Assembly (NCBI RefSeq): GCF_000720475.1
Contig: NZ_JOAP01000026.1
Span: 1 to 64,000 of the forward strand
Origin: Streptomyces aureocirculatus
GTDB lineage: Bacteria > Actinomycetota > Actinomycetes > Streptomycetales > Streptomycetaceae
DNA: 64,000 bases
Reading direction: 5' to 3'
The position numbers were made by a program, and so were the translations under genes. How positions within the stretch are numbered: the stretch's first letter is position 1; each line of letters begins with the position of its first letter. Of this stretch, positions 24,442 through 33,316 are shown in pieces. Below the pieces are notes generated by a model. It worked only from the letters and a program-made list of their open reading frames with translations. It was not told where the DNA came from and did no database searches.

Positions 24442-25530
24442 CTAGCGCGCCATCTCTTCCTTCAGCGCCACCACGAAGGCGTCCACGTCGTCCTCGGTGG
24501 TGTCGAACGAGCACATCCAGCGGACGTCCCCGGCCGCCTCGTCCCAGAAGTAGAACCGGAAGCGCTTCTGCAGCCGCTCGCTGACGTCGTGCGGCAGGCG
24601 TGCGAAGACGGCGTTGGCCTGAACCGGGTAGAGGATCTCCACGCCGTGCACCGCGCGCACGCCCTCGGCGAGGCGCTGGGCCATCTCGTTGGCGTGCCGG
24701 GCGTTGCGCAGCCACAGGTCCTTGGCGAGCAGCGCCTCGAACTGCACGGAGACGAAGCGCATCTTGGAGGCGAGCTGCATGGACAGCTTGCGCAGGTGCT
24801 TCATGTGGCGCACCGCGTCGTGGTTCAGGACGATCACGGCCTCGCCGAACAGCGCGCCGTTCTTCGTCCCGCCGAGCGAGAGGATGTCGACGCCGACCGC
24901 GTTCGTGAACGTCCGCATGGGAACGTCCAGGGACGCGGCGGCGTTGGCTATCCGCGCGCCGTCGAGGTGCACCAGCATGCCGAGGCCGTGGGCGTGCTCG
25001 ACGATGGCGCGAATCTCGTCCGGGGTGTAGAGCGTGCCGAGTTCGGTGTTCTGGGCGAGCGAGACGACCTGCGGCATCGCGCGGTGCTCGTCCTCCCAGC
25101 CGAACGCCTGCCGGTCGATCAGCTCGGGGGTGAGCTTGCCGTCGGGCGTCGGTACGGTGAGCAGCTTGATGCCCGCGACCTTCTCGGGTGCGCCGCCCTC
25201 GTCGACGTTGATGTGCGCGCTCTCCGCACAGATCACCGCGCCCCAGCGGTCGGTGACCGACTGCAGGGCGACGATGTTGGCGCCGGTGCCGTTGAAGACC
25301 GGGAAGGCCTCCGCGCCCGCGCCGAAGTGCCCGCGGATCACCTGCTGGAGGTGTGCGGTGTAGTCGTCCTCGCCGTAGGCGATCTGGTGGCCGCCGTTGG
25401 CGACGGCGAGCGCGGCGAGGACCTCCGGGTGCGCGCCGGCGTAGTTGTCGCTCGCGAAGCCGCGGGTCTGCGGGTCGTGGTGCCTGCGCGCGTCGGTCTT
25501 GGGCGGGTTCACGGCTTCTCGGTCAGCCAC
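24442..25530 (-). CDS. Low-specificity threonine aldolase / beta-eliminating lyase
   Basis: A 362-residue fold-type-I PLP enzyme: FASDNYAGAHPEV near the N-terminus, VFNGTGANIVALQSVTDRW, MLVHLDGARIANAAA (PLP Asp), and the Schiff-base lysine in LSLGGTKNGALFGEAV. It cleaves L-threonine or allo-threonine to glycine and acetaldehyde. GTG 25530 overlaps the SDR stop (25509) by 22 bp, so it is translationally coupled third in the DUF6421-SDR-aldolase operon. Confidence 0.93.
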   Translation of the reverse strand: MADREAVNPPKTDARRHHDPQTRGFASDNYAGAHPEVLAALAVANGGHQIAYGEDDYTAHLQQVIRGHFGAGAEAFPVFNGTGANIVALQSVTDRWGAVICAESAHINVDEGGAPEKVAGIKLLTVPTPDGKLTPELIDRQAFGWEDEHRAMPQVVSLAQNTELGTLYTPDEIRAIVEHAHGLGMLVHLDGARIANAAASLDVPMRTFTNAVGVDILSLGGTKNGALFGEAVIVLNHDAVRHMKHLRKLSMQLASKMRFVSVQFEALLAKDLWLRNARHANEMAQRLAEGVRAVHGVEILYPVQANAVFARLPHDVSERLQKRFRFYFWDEAAGDVRWMCSFDTTEDDVDAFVVALKEEMAR

Positions 25531-26249
25531 AGACGGTTTCCGTTCACTTCCTTGGCGGGCCGCTCCCAGACTCCGGCGATGGCCTCGGCCAGCTCCTTGA
25601 CGTCGGTGAAGCCCGCGAACTTCGCGCTCGGCCGCTCCGCCCGCATCGCGTCGTGCACCAGCGCCTTCACCACCAGGATGGCAGCCGCAGCGCGCGGCCC
25701 CTCCTCGCCCCCGGCCTTGCGGAAGGCGTCGCCGAGCGCGAGCGTCCAGGCCTCCGCTGCCGCCTTGGCCGCCGCGTACGCCGCGTTGCCCGCGGTCGGC
25801 TTCGACGCGCCCGCGGCGCTGATCAGCAGGTACCGGCCGCGGTCGCTGCGCTGGAGGCCGTCCTGGAAGGCGAGCGAGGTGTGCTGGACGGTGCGGATCA
25901 GCAGGTTTTCCAGGACGTCCCAGTCGCCGAGGTCGGTCTTGGCGAAGGACGCGCTGCCGCGCCAGCCGCCCACGAGGTGCACCAGGCCGTCGATCCGGCC
26001 GAACTCCTTCTCCGTGCGGTCGGCCCAGGCGCGGGCCGCGTCCAGGTCGAGCAGGTCGACGGTGTCACCGGTGACGGTGGCGCCGCCGTGCGCGTACCGG
26101 GCGGCGTCCACGGCCTCCGCGAGGCGGGCGGCGTCGGCGTCGGACGCCACGACGGTCGCACCGGCCTCCGCCAGCCTGAGCAGCGTCGCACGGCCCGCGG
26201 GACCTGCGGCGCCGGCGACCGCGACTACGGCTCCGTCGAGTGCGGACAT
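25509..26249 (-). CDS. Short-chain dehydrogenase/reductase
   Basis: A 246-residue SDR from ATG 26249 behind AAGGAGG. The cofactor loop reads AVAGAAGPAGRATL, a variant of TGxxxGxG. An Asp after beta2 (VVASDADAARL) favours NAD. Catalytic Ser and YxxxK are present (LLISAAGASKPTAGNAAYAAAK). It lies 26 bp after DUF6421 and overlaps the aldolase gene, so it probably oxidises or reduces an intermediate of the same pathway. Confidence 0.92.
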   Translation of the reverse strand: MSALDGAVVAVAGAAGPAGRATLLRLAEAGATVVASDADAARLAEAVDAARYAHGGATVTGDTVDLLDLDAARAWADRTEKEFGRIDGLVHLVGGWRGSASFAKTDLGDWDVLENLLIRTVQHTSLAFQDGLQRSDRGRYLLISAAGASKPTAGNAAYAAAKAAAEAWTLALGDAFRKAGGEEGPRAAAAILVVKALVHDAMRAERPSAKFAGFTDVKELAEAIAGVWERPAKEVNGNRLWLTEKP

Positions 26250-26275
26250 GGTCCTCGCCTCCTTGGTGCGGCCGC

Positions 26276-27679
26276 TCACGCGGCGACCTTCTCGGCTCCC
26301 GAGCCCGCGGTGATCCCCTTGGTGGAGGCGATCACGGCCTTCAGCTTCTTGGAGAGCGCCTCATAGAACATGCTGAGCGGAAACTCGTCAGGAAGCACCT
26401 CGTCGACCAGTTTCCTCGGCGGCAGCGAGGTGTCCAGGGCGTCGGGGCCCTTGGCCCAGCGGGAACCCGGGTGCGGGGAGAGGTAGGTCGAGACCAGCTC
26501 GTACCCGGCGAGCCAGTGGACCAGCTTCGGGCGGTCGATGCCGTCGCGGTAGAGCTTCTCTATCTCGGCGCAGAGCTGGTTGGTGACCTGGGGCGCACGC
26601 TCCCAGTCGATCTTCAGCTTGTTGTCGGTCCAGCGGACGACGTCGTGCTTGTGCAGGTAGGCGAAGAGCAACTGGCCGCCGAGACCGTCGTAGTTGCGTA
26701 CGCGTTCACCGGTGACGGGGAAGCGGAACATCCGGTCGAAGAGCACCGCGTACTGCACGTCGCGGGCTTGGGACACACCGTCGGCCTCCAGCTTCACGGC
26801 CTCCTTGAACGCCGTGAGGTCACAGCGCAGCTCTTCGAGGCCGTACATCCAGAACGGCTGCCGCTGCTTGATCATGAAGGGGTCGAAGGGCAGGTCGCCG
26901 TGGCTGTGGGTGCGGTCGTGGACCATGTCCCACAGGACGAAGGCCTCCTGGCAGCGGTCCTGGTCGTCGAGCAGCGCGCGGACGTCGTCGGGCAGCGTGA
27001 TGCCCAGGATGTCCACGGCGGCCTCGGTGACACGGCGGAAGCGGGCCGCCTCGCGGTCGCAGAAGATGCCGCCCCAGGTGAAGCGCTCGGGGGCCTCGCG
27101 CACCGCGATCGTCTCGGGGAAGAGGACGGCCGAGTTCGTGTCGTACCCGGCGGTGAAGTCCTCGAAGGTGATGCCGCAGAACAGCGGGTTGTCGTAGCGC
27201 GTGCGCTCCAGCTCTGCGAGCCACTCGGGCCACACCATGCGCAGCACGACCGCCTCGAAGTTGCGGTCGGGGTTGCCGTTCTGCGTGTACATCGGGAAGA
27301 GCACGAGGTGCTGCAGGCCGTCCTCGCGGCGGGCCGCGGGCTGGAAGGCGAGCAGCGAGTCAAGGAAGTCCGGCACCTGGAAGCCTTCGTCCGCCCAGCG
27401 GCGCAGGTCGGCCGTCAGGGCCTTGTGGTACGCCTCGTCGTGCGGGAGCAGCGGGGCGAGCAGCTCCACGGCGGAGATGGCACGGCCGACCGCGCGCTCG
27501 GCCGCGGTGCGCGACGGGGCGCCCTCGCGCTCGAAGTCGATCGACCCGTCCTTGGACTGCCAGGGCCTGATTTCTTCCACGGCACTCTTGAGTTCCGGCC
27601 AGGCCGGGTGGTCCACCACTCGTCCGTCGGCGTGGACACCCACGCCCTCTGTCACCGTCTGCACAAGAATTTCCGTCAT
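26276..27679 (-). CDS. DUF6421 family protein
   Basis: A 467-residue cytoplasmic protein of the DUF6421 family, function unknown. ATG 27679 follows GGAGGG. The central region has a His cluster MVHDRTHSHGDLPFD (His254, His258, His260) that could bind a metal, followed by MIKQRQPFWMYGLEELRCDL. Aromatic and acidic residues are frequent (VWPEWLAELERTRYDNPLFC). It is the first gene of a tight operon with an SDR and a threonine-aldolase-like enzyme, so an enzymatic role in amino-alcohol or amino-acid metabolism is a reasonable guess, not shown. Confidence 0.85.
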   Translation of the reverse strand: MTEILVQTVTEGVGVHADGRVVDHPAWPELKSAVEEIRPWQSKDGSIDFEREGAPSRTAAERAVGRAISAVELLAPLLPHDEAYHKALTADLRRWADEGFQVPDFLDSLLAFQPAARREDGLQHLVLFPMYTQNGNPDRNFEAVVLRMVWPEWLAELERTRYDNPLFCGITFEDFTAGYDTNSAVLFPETIAVREAPERFTWGGIFCDREAARFRRVTEAAVDILGITLPDDVRALLDDQDRCQEAFVLWDMVHDRTHSHGDLPFDPFMIKQRQPFWMYGLEELRCDLTAFKEAVKLEADGVSQARDVQYAVLFDRMFRFPVTGERVRNYDGLGGQLLFAYLHKHDVVRWTDNKLKIDWERAPQVTNQLCAEIEKLYRDGIDRPKLVHWLAGYELVSTYLSPHPGSRWAKGPDALDTSLPPRKLVDEVLPDEFPLSMFYEALSKKLKAVIASTKGITAGSGAEKVAA

Positions 27680-27760
27680 TACCCACCCTCCACAGGAGAA
27701 CCTCGCGTATGGACACCGTATGGGTGCGAGCTTCTCGGCCACAAGAGGGGATCCGGGAAA

Positions 27761-28906
27761 TTATCCTGCCTCACCCCCTGCCCCGCCGCTGTTTTTCCTT
27801 TCCCCTACGGTCGCAGCGATCGCTTCCGCCACTGTTTCCTGGGCGGTACGGGCGTCCGCGAGGAGCTCGGGGAAGGCGAAGAACCCATGGAACATGGCCG
27901 GGAAGTGGCTCTCCAACACGGGGACTCCGGCGTTCTTCAGCCGCACCGCGTAGGCCCTGCCCTCCGTGCGCAGCGGGTCGTGCCCCGCGGTGACGACATG
28001 GGCGGGCGGCAGTCCGGCGAGGTCCGCGAGGAGCGGCGAGACGCGCGGGTCCTCCGGGTCTCCCCCGGCGCGCAGATGGGCGCCCAGGTACTGGTCGCGG
28101 AACCAGCGGCAGTGGGCCTGGGTGAGGAACGAGGACTCGACGGCCCGGTCTCCGCCCTCGCGCCCGCCCCCGCCGACGTCCCTGACGGTGCGCTCACGTG
28201 CGTCGAGCGCGGCGTAGAGGAGCACCTGGAGGGCGATGGCCGGGCCTGCGCGGTCGCGCGCCCACAGGGCGGACACGGCCGCGAGGTTGCCGCCCGAACT
28301 GTCGCCCGCGACCACCAGCGGCCCGTGCTCGCCGCCCAGCTCACCGCGGTGCGCGGCGGCCCATTCGACGGCGGCGCACGCGTCTTCGACGGCCGCGGGG
28401 AAGGGGTGCTCCGGGGCCAGGCGGTAGTCGACGGAGACGACGGCGGCCCGCGCCCCGCGGCACAGCCCCCGCGCGGTCGCGTCATGGGTGTCCAGGTCGC
28501 AGATCGTCCAGCCGCCGCCATGGAAGAAGACGACGGTGGGCCGGGGCTCCGGTTCGGCCGAAGCCTCCGGGAGATAGATCCGCACGGGCAGTTCCGGCGC
28601 CCCCTCGGGCCCCGGAACGGTCCGGTCCGCCGCCGAGCCGACCCGGGGCGCCGGGAACGGCCTCGCGGGTGCGGCGGCAAGGACCCGGCGCGCCTCGGCG
28701 GCATCGGTGACGGCTCCCCCGAGATCGGGGAAGAACGCGGCGAGCGCGGCCAGGAGGGGACGGGCTTCGGGGGCGAGGTCCACCACATCGGCTCGATCGC
28801 CGTGCGCGGGCTCTGCCCCCTGCGGGGAGCCGGGGTCGACGGGGAACCGCACGTTTCCTCCAGGGAGTCGGGTTTCCAGGGCGTGCCAGTCGTTGCGGTC
28901 AGTCAT
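27761..28906 (-). CDS. Alpha/beta-hydrolase esterase (HSL family)
   Basis: A 381-residue hormone-sensitive-lipase-type esterase: oxyanion motif FFHGGGWTICDLD, nucleophile elbow VVAGDSSGGNLAAV, acid region HVVTAGHDPLRTEG and catalytic His in FHGFFAFPE. It hydrolyses short-chain esters. ATG 28906 is assigned by the conserved start; the ribosome site is weak. It lies 82 bp downstream of the DUF6421 start region in the same direction and is probably a separate unit. Confidence 0.92.
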   Translation of the reverse strand: MTDRNDWHALETRLPGGNVRFPVDPGSPQGAEPAHGDRADVVDLAPEARPLLAALAAFFPDLGGAVTDAAEARRVLAAAPARPFPAPRVGSAADRTVPGPEGAPELPVRIYLPEASAEPEPRPTVVFFHGGGWTICDLDTHDATARGLCRGARAAVVSVDYRLAPEHPFPAAVEDACAAVEWAAAHRGELGGEHGPLVVAGDSSGGNLAAVSALWARDRAGPAIALQVLLYAALDARERTVRDVGGGGREGGDRAVESSFLTQAHCRWFRDQYLGAHLRAGGDPEDPRVSPLLADLAGLPPAHVVTAGHDPLRTEGRAYAVRLKNAGVPVLESHFPAMFHGFFAFPELLADARTAQETVAEAIAATVGERKNSGGAGGEAG

Positions 28907-29324
28907 ACGGCCGGTCACCGGAACTCGAAAGGGAATCGCCACCTCAGATTTTCGACACCCTGACGGATTACGCCGTAAGCCGACTCCTGCGTATACGAAT
29001 TCGACGGGGCGGGCCCGGAAACCAGCCCCCGCAAAAGGAGTTCATCACCCCGCGACGCCCGCCGAACACCTCGCCCACCGTCGGCGTCCCGGCAGCTCAG
29101 CACGGTCGCGCCGATCCCGACCCGCACCCGCCGAAGAACGCTCCGCGTTCCAACATTTCACCGGCGCGATGGTTGGCGAGGCCACAACTCCGCCGCATTC
29201 CGGCCCCTTCGCGGCAGGTGCCGGGACTGGCCGATTACGCGTTCTCCCTGCCTCCCCACAAGGCCACTAGCGTTCCCCGACACGGGGGCAGTCACGGGGG
29301 CAGTCATGGAGGGGGCTCACAGGC
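28907..29324. promoter_or_regulatory. Divergent intergenic region
   Basis: 418 bp between the esterase and a PlsC gene transcribed away from it. AT-richer patches near 28945-28985 and 29000-29012 are candidate promoters. A short duplication GGGGGCAGTCA lies at 29285-29304. No gene was recognised. Confidence 0.4.
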
Positions 29325-30089
29325 ATGTTCTACCGCTTGTTCAAGTGCGTGGTCCTGGTCCCGCTGTTGCGGTGGCTCTTCCGGCCGCGGATCGAGGGCC
29401 TCGAAAACGTGCCCCGCGGCGGCGCGGCGATCATCGCGGGCAACCACCAGTCGTTCTGCGACCAGTTCCTGCTGGGCGTGACGCTGCGGCGGCGCATCAG
29501 CTTCCTCGCGAAGATGGAGTACTTCACGGGTAAGGGGCTCAGGGGCCGCCTTTCCGCGGCGTTCTTCCGGGGCATCGGGGCGATCCCCGTGGACCGTTCG
29601 GGTAACGGGGCCGGGCAGGCGGCGGTCGAGTCGGGCCTCGGGGTCCTGCTGGACGGCGGACTTCTGGGGATCTTCCCGGAGGGGACGCGCTCGCACGACG
29701 GCCGTCTGTACAAGGGCAGGGTGGGGGTGGCGGCCATGGCCCTCCGCTCGGGTGCGCCGGTGGTCCCGTGCGCGGTGATCGGCACGTTCGAGGCGCAGCC
29801 CGCGGGCCGCAGGGTGCCGCGCGTCGTGCCGATCACGCTCCGCTTCGGCACGCCCCTCGACTTCTCCCGGTACGCGAACCTGCCGGACCGGCACGCCGCG
29901 CTGCGGGCGGCCACGGACGAGATCATGTACGCGATCCTGGTCCTTTCCGGCCAGGAGTACGTCGACCGGTACGCGACGGACGCGAAGGCGGAAGCGCAGG
30001 CCGATGCGACGGCGCGGGCGCGGGCGGGAGCGCTGACGCAGCCGCCGGTCGCCGAGCGGGCGGCGACCCCGCAGGCCCCGGCCGCCTGA
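29325..30089 (+). CDS. 1-acyl-glycerol-3-phosphate acyltransferase (PlsC-like)
   Basis: A 254-residue acyltransferase. An N-terminal membrane-associating segment (FYRLFKCVVLVPLLRWLFRP) precedes motif I GNHQSFCDQF (HX4D), motif II FRGIGAIPVDRSG, motif III IFPEGTRSHDG and motif IV VVPCAVIGTF. The tail is Ala-rich. It is the canonical EGTR type, unlike the 22.1-kb paralogue with EATI, so the two may differ in acyl preference. Confidence 0.93.
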   Translation: MFYRLFKCVVLVPLLRWLFRPRIEGLENVPRGGAAIIAGNHQSFCDQFLLGVTLRRRISFLAKMEYFTGKGLRGRLSAAFFRGIGAIPVDRSGNGAGQAAVESGLGVLLDGGLLGIFPEGTRSHDGRLYKGRVGVAAMALRSGAPVVPCAVIGTFEAQPAGRRVPRVVPITLRFGTPLDFSRYANLPDRHAALRAATDEIMYAILVLSGQEYVDRYATDAKAEAQADATARARAGALTQPPVAERAATPQAPAA

Positions 30090-30223
30090 AACCGGCCCGC
30101 GGGAGGGCCCGGGTCAACTCCGTGACGACGCGCCCACCCACGGGTGAGGCCGCTCGCGATCACAGGGGCCACGGCGGTAGGACGGGCCGGGCAAGCCCGC
30201 TCCGTCCGAGAGGCCGCGAACCC

Positions 30224-30349
30224 TTGAGCACCCGTGCCGTCCTTGTCGCCGCACTCATCACCGGGCTCGTCCTCGGCATCGTCGGCACCAGACCGGACGA
30301 CTCCACTCCGTCGCGCGGGTACGGTCCCGTCGCCGAGGCGGGCGATTAG
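30224..30349 (+). CDS. Possible small membrane peptide
   Basis: A 41-codon frame from TTG 30224 (GAGAGG 10 bp upstream): LSTRAVLVAALITGLVLGIV is a single hydrophobic helix, followed by a polar tail ending VAEAGD. It fits in the gap between PlsC and the GDPD gene. No family is recognised and the start is uncertain. Confidence 0.35.
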   Translation: MSTRAVLVAALITGLVLGIVGTRPDDSTPSRGYGPVAEAGD

Positions 30350-30425
30350 GCTGCGGGCTTGCCGCGTGGTCGTGAGCCGCCGCACCACGGGCATCCGAGC
30401 CGCCGTCGACGGAAGCGAGTGAACC

Positions 30426-31109
30426 TTGAACTTCGTCACCATCGGTCATCGCGGTGTCATGGGTGTCGAACCCGAGAACACCCTGCGTTCGTTCGTCGCC
30501 GCGCAAGCCGCGGGTCTCGACATCATCGAACTCGACCTGCATCTGAGCAAGGACGGCGCCCTCGTCGTCATGCACGACGCCGATGTGGGGCGCACCACCG
30601 ACGGCGAAGGCGCCATCGCCGACAAGACGCTGGCCGAGCTGCGCGATCTCGATGCCGGCGACGGCGAGCGCGTCCCCGTCTTCGAAGAGGTACTCGACGC
30701 CGTCACGGCGCCGTTGCAGGCCGAGATCAAGGATGTGGCGGCCGCCCGCGCGCTCGCCGGGATCATGAACGGGCGCGATCTGACCGGCCGGGTCGAGGTG
30801 CTCTCCTTCCACGACGAGGCGCTCGCCGAGATCACCCGGCTCGTCCCCGGCGTACGGACCGCGCTCGTCGCCAGTCGGTACGGCACGGACGTCGTGGAGC
30901 GCGCCACGGCGGTCGGCGCAGGCGCGCTCGTACTGAACATCCGGCGCCTGACCCTTGAGATCGTGGAGCGTGCGCGCCAGGCCGAGCTGCGGATCATCGG
31001 CTGGGTCGTGAACACCCAGGACGATCTGCGGCTCGTGCGCGCCCTCCAGTTGGACGGCGCGACGACCGACTACCCGGAGATCAAGCGCACGGGCCGCTTC
31101 ACCGCCTGA
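30426..31109 (+). CDS. Glycerophosphodiester phosphodiesterase
   Basis: A 227-residue GDPD TIM barrel from TTG 30426 (GGAAG upstream): IGHRGVMGVEPENTLRSF holds the catalytic HR and E/N; IELDLHLSKDGALVVMHDAD holds the metal Glu/Asp and second catalytic His. It hydrolyses glycerophosphodiesters to glycerol-3-phosphate and an alcohol. No signal peptide, so it recycles deacylated phospholipids inside the cell; the PlsC gene just upstream fits lipid turnover. Confidence 0.95.
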   Translation: MNFVTIGHRGVMGVEPENTLRSFVAAQAAGLDIIELDLHLSKDGALVVMHDADVGRTTDGEGAIADKTLAELRDLDAGDGERVPVFEEVLDAVTAPLQAEIKDVAAARALAGIMNGRDLTGRVEVLSFHDEALAEITRLVPGVRTALVASRYGTDVVERATAVGAGALVLNIRRLTLEIVERARQAELRIIGWVVNTQDDLRLVRALQLDGATTDYPEIKRTGRFTA

Positions 31110-31161
31110 GAACCGGGTGCGGCCTCGGACCGGCGTGCGGCCGGGGATCCGTGTGCGGCGG

Positions 31162-31716
31162 TCAGCCGATCTCCTTGACCAGGAGCTCGAACTGGAGGTC
31201 GTCGCGCTGCGGGATGCCGAAGCGCTCGTCGCCGTACGGGAAGGGGGTCATCTTTCCCGTACGGCGGTAGCCGCGCCGCTCGTACCAGGCGATGAGTTCC
31301 TCGCGTACGGAGATCACGGTCATGTGCATCTCGCGCACGCCCCACGCCTCGTGCGCCGTCCGCTCCGCCTCCGCCATGATGACCTTGCCGAGACCCGCGC
31401 CCTGGAGCGCCGGGCTGACGGCGAACATCCCGAAGTAGGCGTGCTCACCTCGGTGTTCCAACTGGCAGCAGGCGACTATGTGGCCCGCCCGCTGTACGGC
31501 GAGCAGCTTGCTGTCCGGTGCCGCGATGACGGCGGCGACGCCCTCGGGGTCGGTGCGCCGGCCCTCCAGGATGTCCGCCTCGGTCGTCCATCCGGTCCGG
31601 CTGTCGTCCCCGCGGTACGCCGACTCGACGAGCGCGACGAGGGCGTCGACGTCGGCCTCGGTGGCGTCCCGGAAGCTCAGGTCGCCGTGGGTGCTCGGGC
31701 GCGGGGCGGTGTGCAT
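31162..31716 (-). CDS. GNAT N-acetyltransferase
   Basis: A 184-residue acetyltransferase from ATG 31716. Motif A is FAVSPALQGAGLGKVIMAEA, with the preceding strand AYFGMF and a C-terminal ELIAWYERRGYRRTG. The substrate is unknown. The frame stays open upstream through an 18-bp tandem repeat that would encode Pro-Pro-His-Gly-His-Arg units, but the domain starts right after this ATG. Confidence 0.9.
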   Translation of the reverse strand: MHTAPRPSTHGDLSFRDATEADVDALVALVESAYRGDDSRTGWTTEADILEGRRTDPEGVAAVIAAPDSKLLAVQRAGHIVACCQLEHRGEHAYFGMFAVSPALQGAGLGKVIMAEAERTAHEAWGVREMHMTVISVREELIAWYERRGYRRTGKMTPFPYGDERFGIPQRDDLQFELLVKEIG

Positions 31717-31783
31717 GGCGGCGTGTCTCCGATCTCCGGTGCCGCGGCGGCTGCCGGGGCCCGGCTGCGGCGGGTGTCCGTGC

Positions 31784-31866
31784 GGTGGGCGGTGCCCGTG
31801 TGGTGGGCGGTTCCCGTGTGGTGGGCGGTGCCCTGCGGTGGGCGGTGGCGGTGGGCGGGTGCCCGT
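31784..31866. repeat. 18-bp tandem repeat between GNAT and glyoxalase genes
   Basis: Units of GGTGGGCGGTGCCCGTGT begin at 31784, 31802 and 31820, followed by shortened copies at 31837 and 31850. The array is in the divergent promoter region, so copy number could affect spacing of control elements. Confidence 0.85.
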
Positions 31867-31949
31867 GCGGCGGCCGCGCGACTCGCGCACCACCGCGCGC
31901 GCTCCGCCACGCGCATGCTGAGGGTAACGCGGCGCTAGGGTGCGGCCGC

Positions 31950-32336
31950 ATGGTGCACGTACTCAGCAGCAGGGTCCTGCTCCGCCCCACCAACCCCGAG
32001 CGGTCCCGCGTGTTCTACGGCGGTGATCTGGGCCTGGCCGTGTACCGCGAGTTCGGCACGGGCCCCGAACGCGGCACGGTCTACTTCCTCGGCGGCGGCT
32101 TCCTGGAGGTCTCCGGCCGCGCCGAGGAGCCCGCGTCGCCCGCGGTGCGCCTATGGCTCCAGGTGGCCGACGTGACGGCCACGCACGAGGAACTGGCGAC
32201 GCGGGGCGTGCGTATCCTGCGCCCGCCGGTCAGGGAGCCGTGGGGCCTGATCGAGATGTGGATCGCGGACCCGGACGGCACCCGGATCGCGGTGGTGGAG
32301 ATCCCGGAGGACCATCCACTGCGGTACCGGCCCTGA
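31950..32336 (+). CDS. Glyoxalase/bleomycin-resistance family (VOC) protein
   Basis: A 128-residue VOC-fold protein from ATG 31950. It contains PTNPERSRVFYGGDLGLAVY, the paired betaalphabetabetabeta units, and the C-terminal GLIEMWIADPDGTRIAVVEI with metal-ligand Glu. Such proteins act as lyases, dioxygenases or drug-binding proteins. Stand-alone, no partner gene. Confidence 0.9.
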   Translation: MVHVLSSRVLLRPTNPERSRVFYGGDLGLAVYREFGTGPERGTVYFLGGGFLEVSGRAEEPASPAVRLWLQVADVTATHEELATRGVRILRPPVREPWGLIEMWIADPDGTRIAVVEIPEDHPLRYRP

Positions 32337-32560
32337 TCCCGGGCCCGGGAGACCGGGACCAGCAGGGCGGGTCCCGAGGCTGACCCCGGCGGACCGGGAC
32401 CAGCGGACCGGAACCGGAGTGAGCCCGGGGTCGGGGCCCCGGTGGAGCGTCGAGTGGTGCCCTTTCGCGCTCCCGCCGTACCTCCGTGCGCTCCCGTACG
32501 CCGCCCCGCGGCCGGGCATCGACCCTCACGACGGCATGCCCGCGATCGGGGAGGTGCTCC

Positions 32561-33136
32561 ATGCACGGACCGGGGTCGGCGAGCTGGCTGCTCGTGGTGC
32601 TCTGCGCGGGGAGCGGTGCCTACTGCCTGCTGCGCATGCGCAGCGGTGTCGAGGAGCAGCGGCGCACCGCGGGGGGCGAGGCGCTGATGGGGTTCGGCAT
32701 GGCGGTGATGGCGGTGCCCGCGGCCGTGCTCGACCCGCCGCGGGAGGTGTGGCTCGGGTACGCGGCGGTGTTCGCGGCGGCCGGGCTGCGCATGGCGTGG
32801 CCGCCCGGACGCGGGCCGCGCCACCTGCACCACGCCGTGGGCGCGCTCGCGATGGTGTACATGTCGGCGGCCATGGTCACGGCCCCGGCCGGGCACGCGG
32901 CCGGGCACGGCGGCGCGGGGGTACCCGCGGTGACAGGTGCGCTGCTGGTGTACTTCGCCGGGCACGTACTCCTCTCCGGCGCGCGGCTCGCGCCGGTGGG
33001 CGGGGCCGTGACCGCGGGCGAGCGGGGCCACCCACCGCTGGAGGCGGTCGTCGGCTGGGCCGACCGGCCGGAGCTCGTCCTGGTGTGCCGCCTGGCGATG
33101 AGCATGGGGATGCTGGCGATGCTCCTGGCGCTCTGA
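32561..33136 (+). CDS. DUF5134 membrane protein
   Basis: A 191-residue protein with five or six hydrophobic helices starting at ATG 32561 behind GGGGAGG. The first helix is SWLLVVLCAGSGAYCLLRM. A His-rich luminal loop (GRGPRHLHHAVGALAMVYMS, then GHAAGHGG) and conserved MSAAMV resemble DUF5134 proteins, possibly metal-binding. It lies upstream of an M56 peptidase and a PAP2 gene in the same direction. Confidence 0.82.
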   Translation: MHGPGSASWLLVVLCAGSGAYCLLRMRSGVEEQRRTAGGEALMGFGMAVMAVPAAVLDPPREVWLGYAAVFAAAGLRMAWPPGRGPRHLHHAVGALAMVYMSAAMVTAPAGHAAGHGGAGVPAVTGALLVYFAGHVLLSGARLAPVGGAVTAGERGHPPLEAVVGWADRPELVLVCRLAMSMGMLAMLLAL

Positions 33137-33150
33137 GAGGTGCCAGGGGG

Positions 33151-33213
33151 TTCAAGAGGGCTCAAGGGGTGCGAGGGGTTCAAGAGGGCTCAAGGGGTGC
33201 GAGGGGTTCAAGG
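33151..33213. repeat. 28-bp G-rich tandem repeat
   Basis: About 2.3 copies of TTCAAGAGGGCTCAAGGGGT-GCGAGGGG start at 33151, 33179 and 33207, between the DUF5134 and M56 genes. Multiple GGGG/GGG runs on the + strand could form a G-quadruplex in DNA or mRNA. Confidence 0.8.
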
Positions 33214-33316
33214 GGGGAGCGACGGGGTGTACAGCGGGGCCGGGGCCGTCGTGGCGTACGTCACTTGCGGTGGCTGACCGTACCGCCGCGTGCCGCGCCC
33301 CTCATAGGGTTGACCC

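Noticed and set aside
26240..28963. Long + strand open frame opposite DUF6421 and esterase genes
   Set aside because: Low-complexity Val/Gly/Arg translation; the minus-strand genes have ribosome sites and conserved motifs.
31717..31893. N-terminal extension of the 31.2-kb GNAT protein with Pro-Pro-His-Gly-His-Arg repeats
   Set aside because: The GNAT domain starts just after ATG 31716, and the repeats are in a divergent promoter region with broken copies, so they are treated as non-coding.
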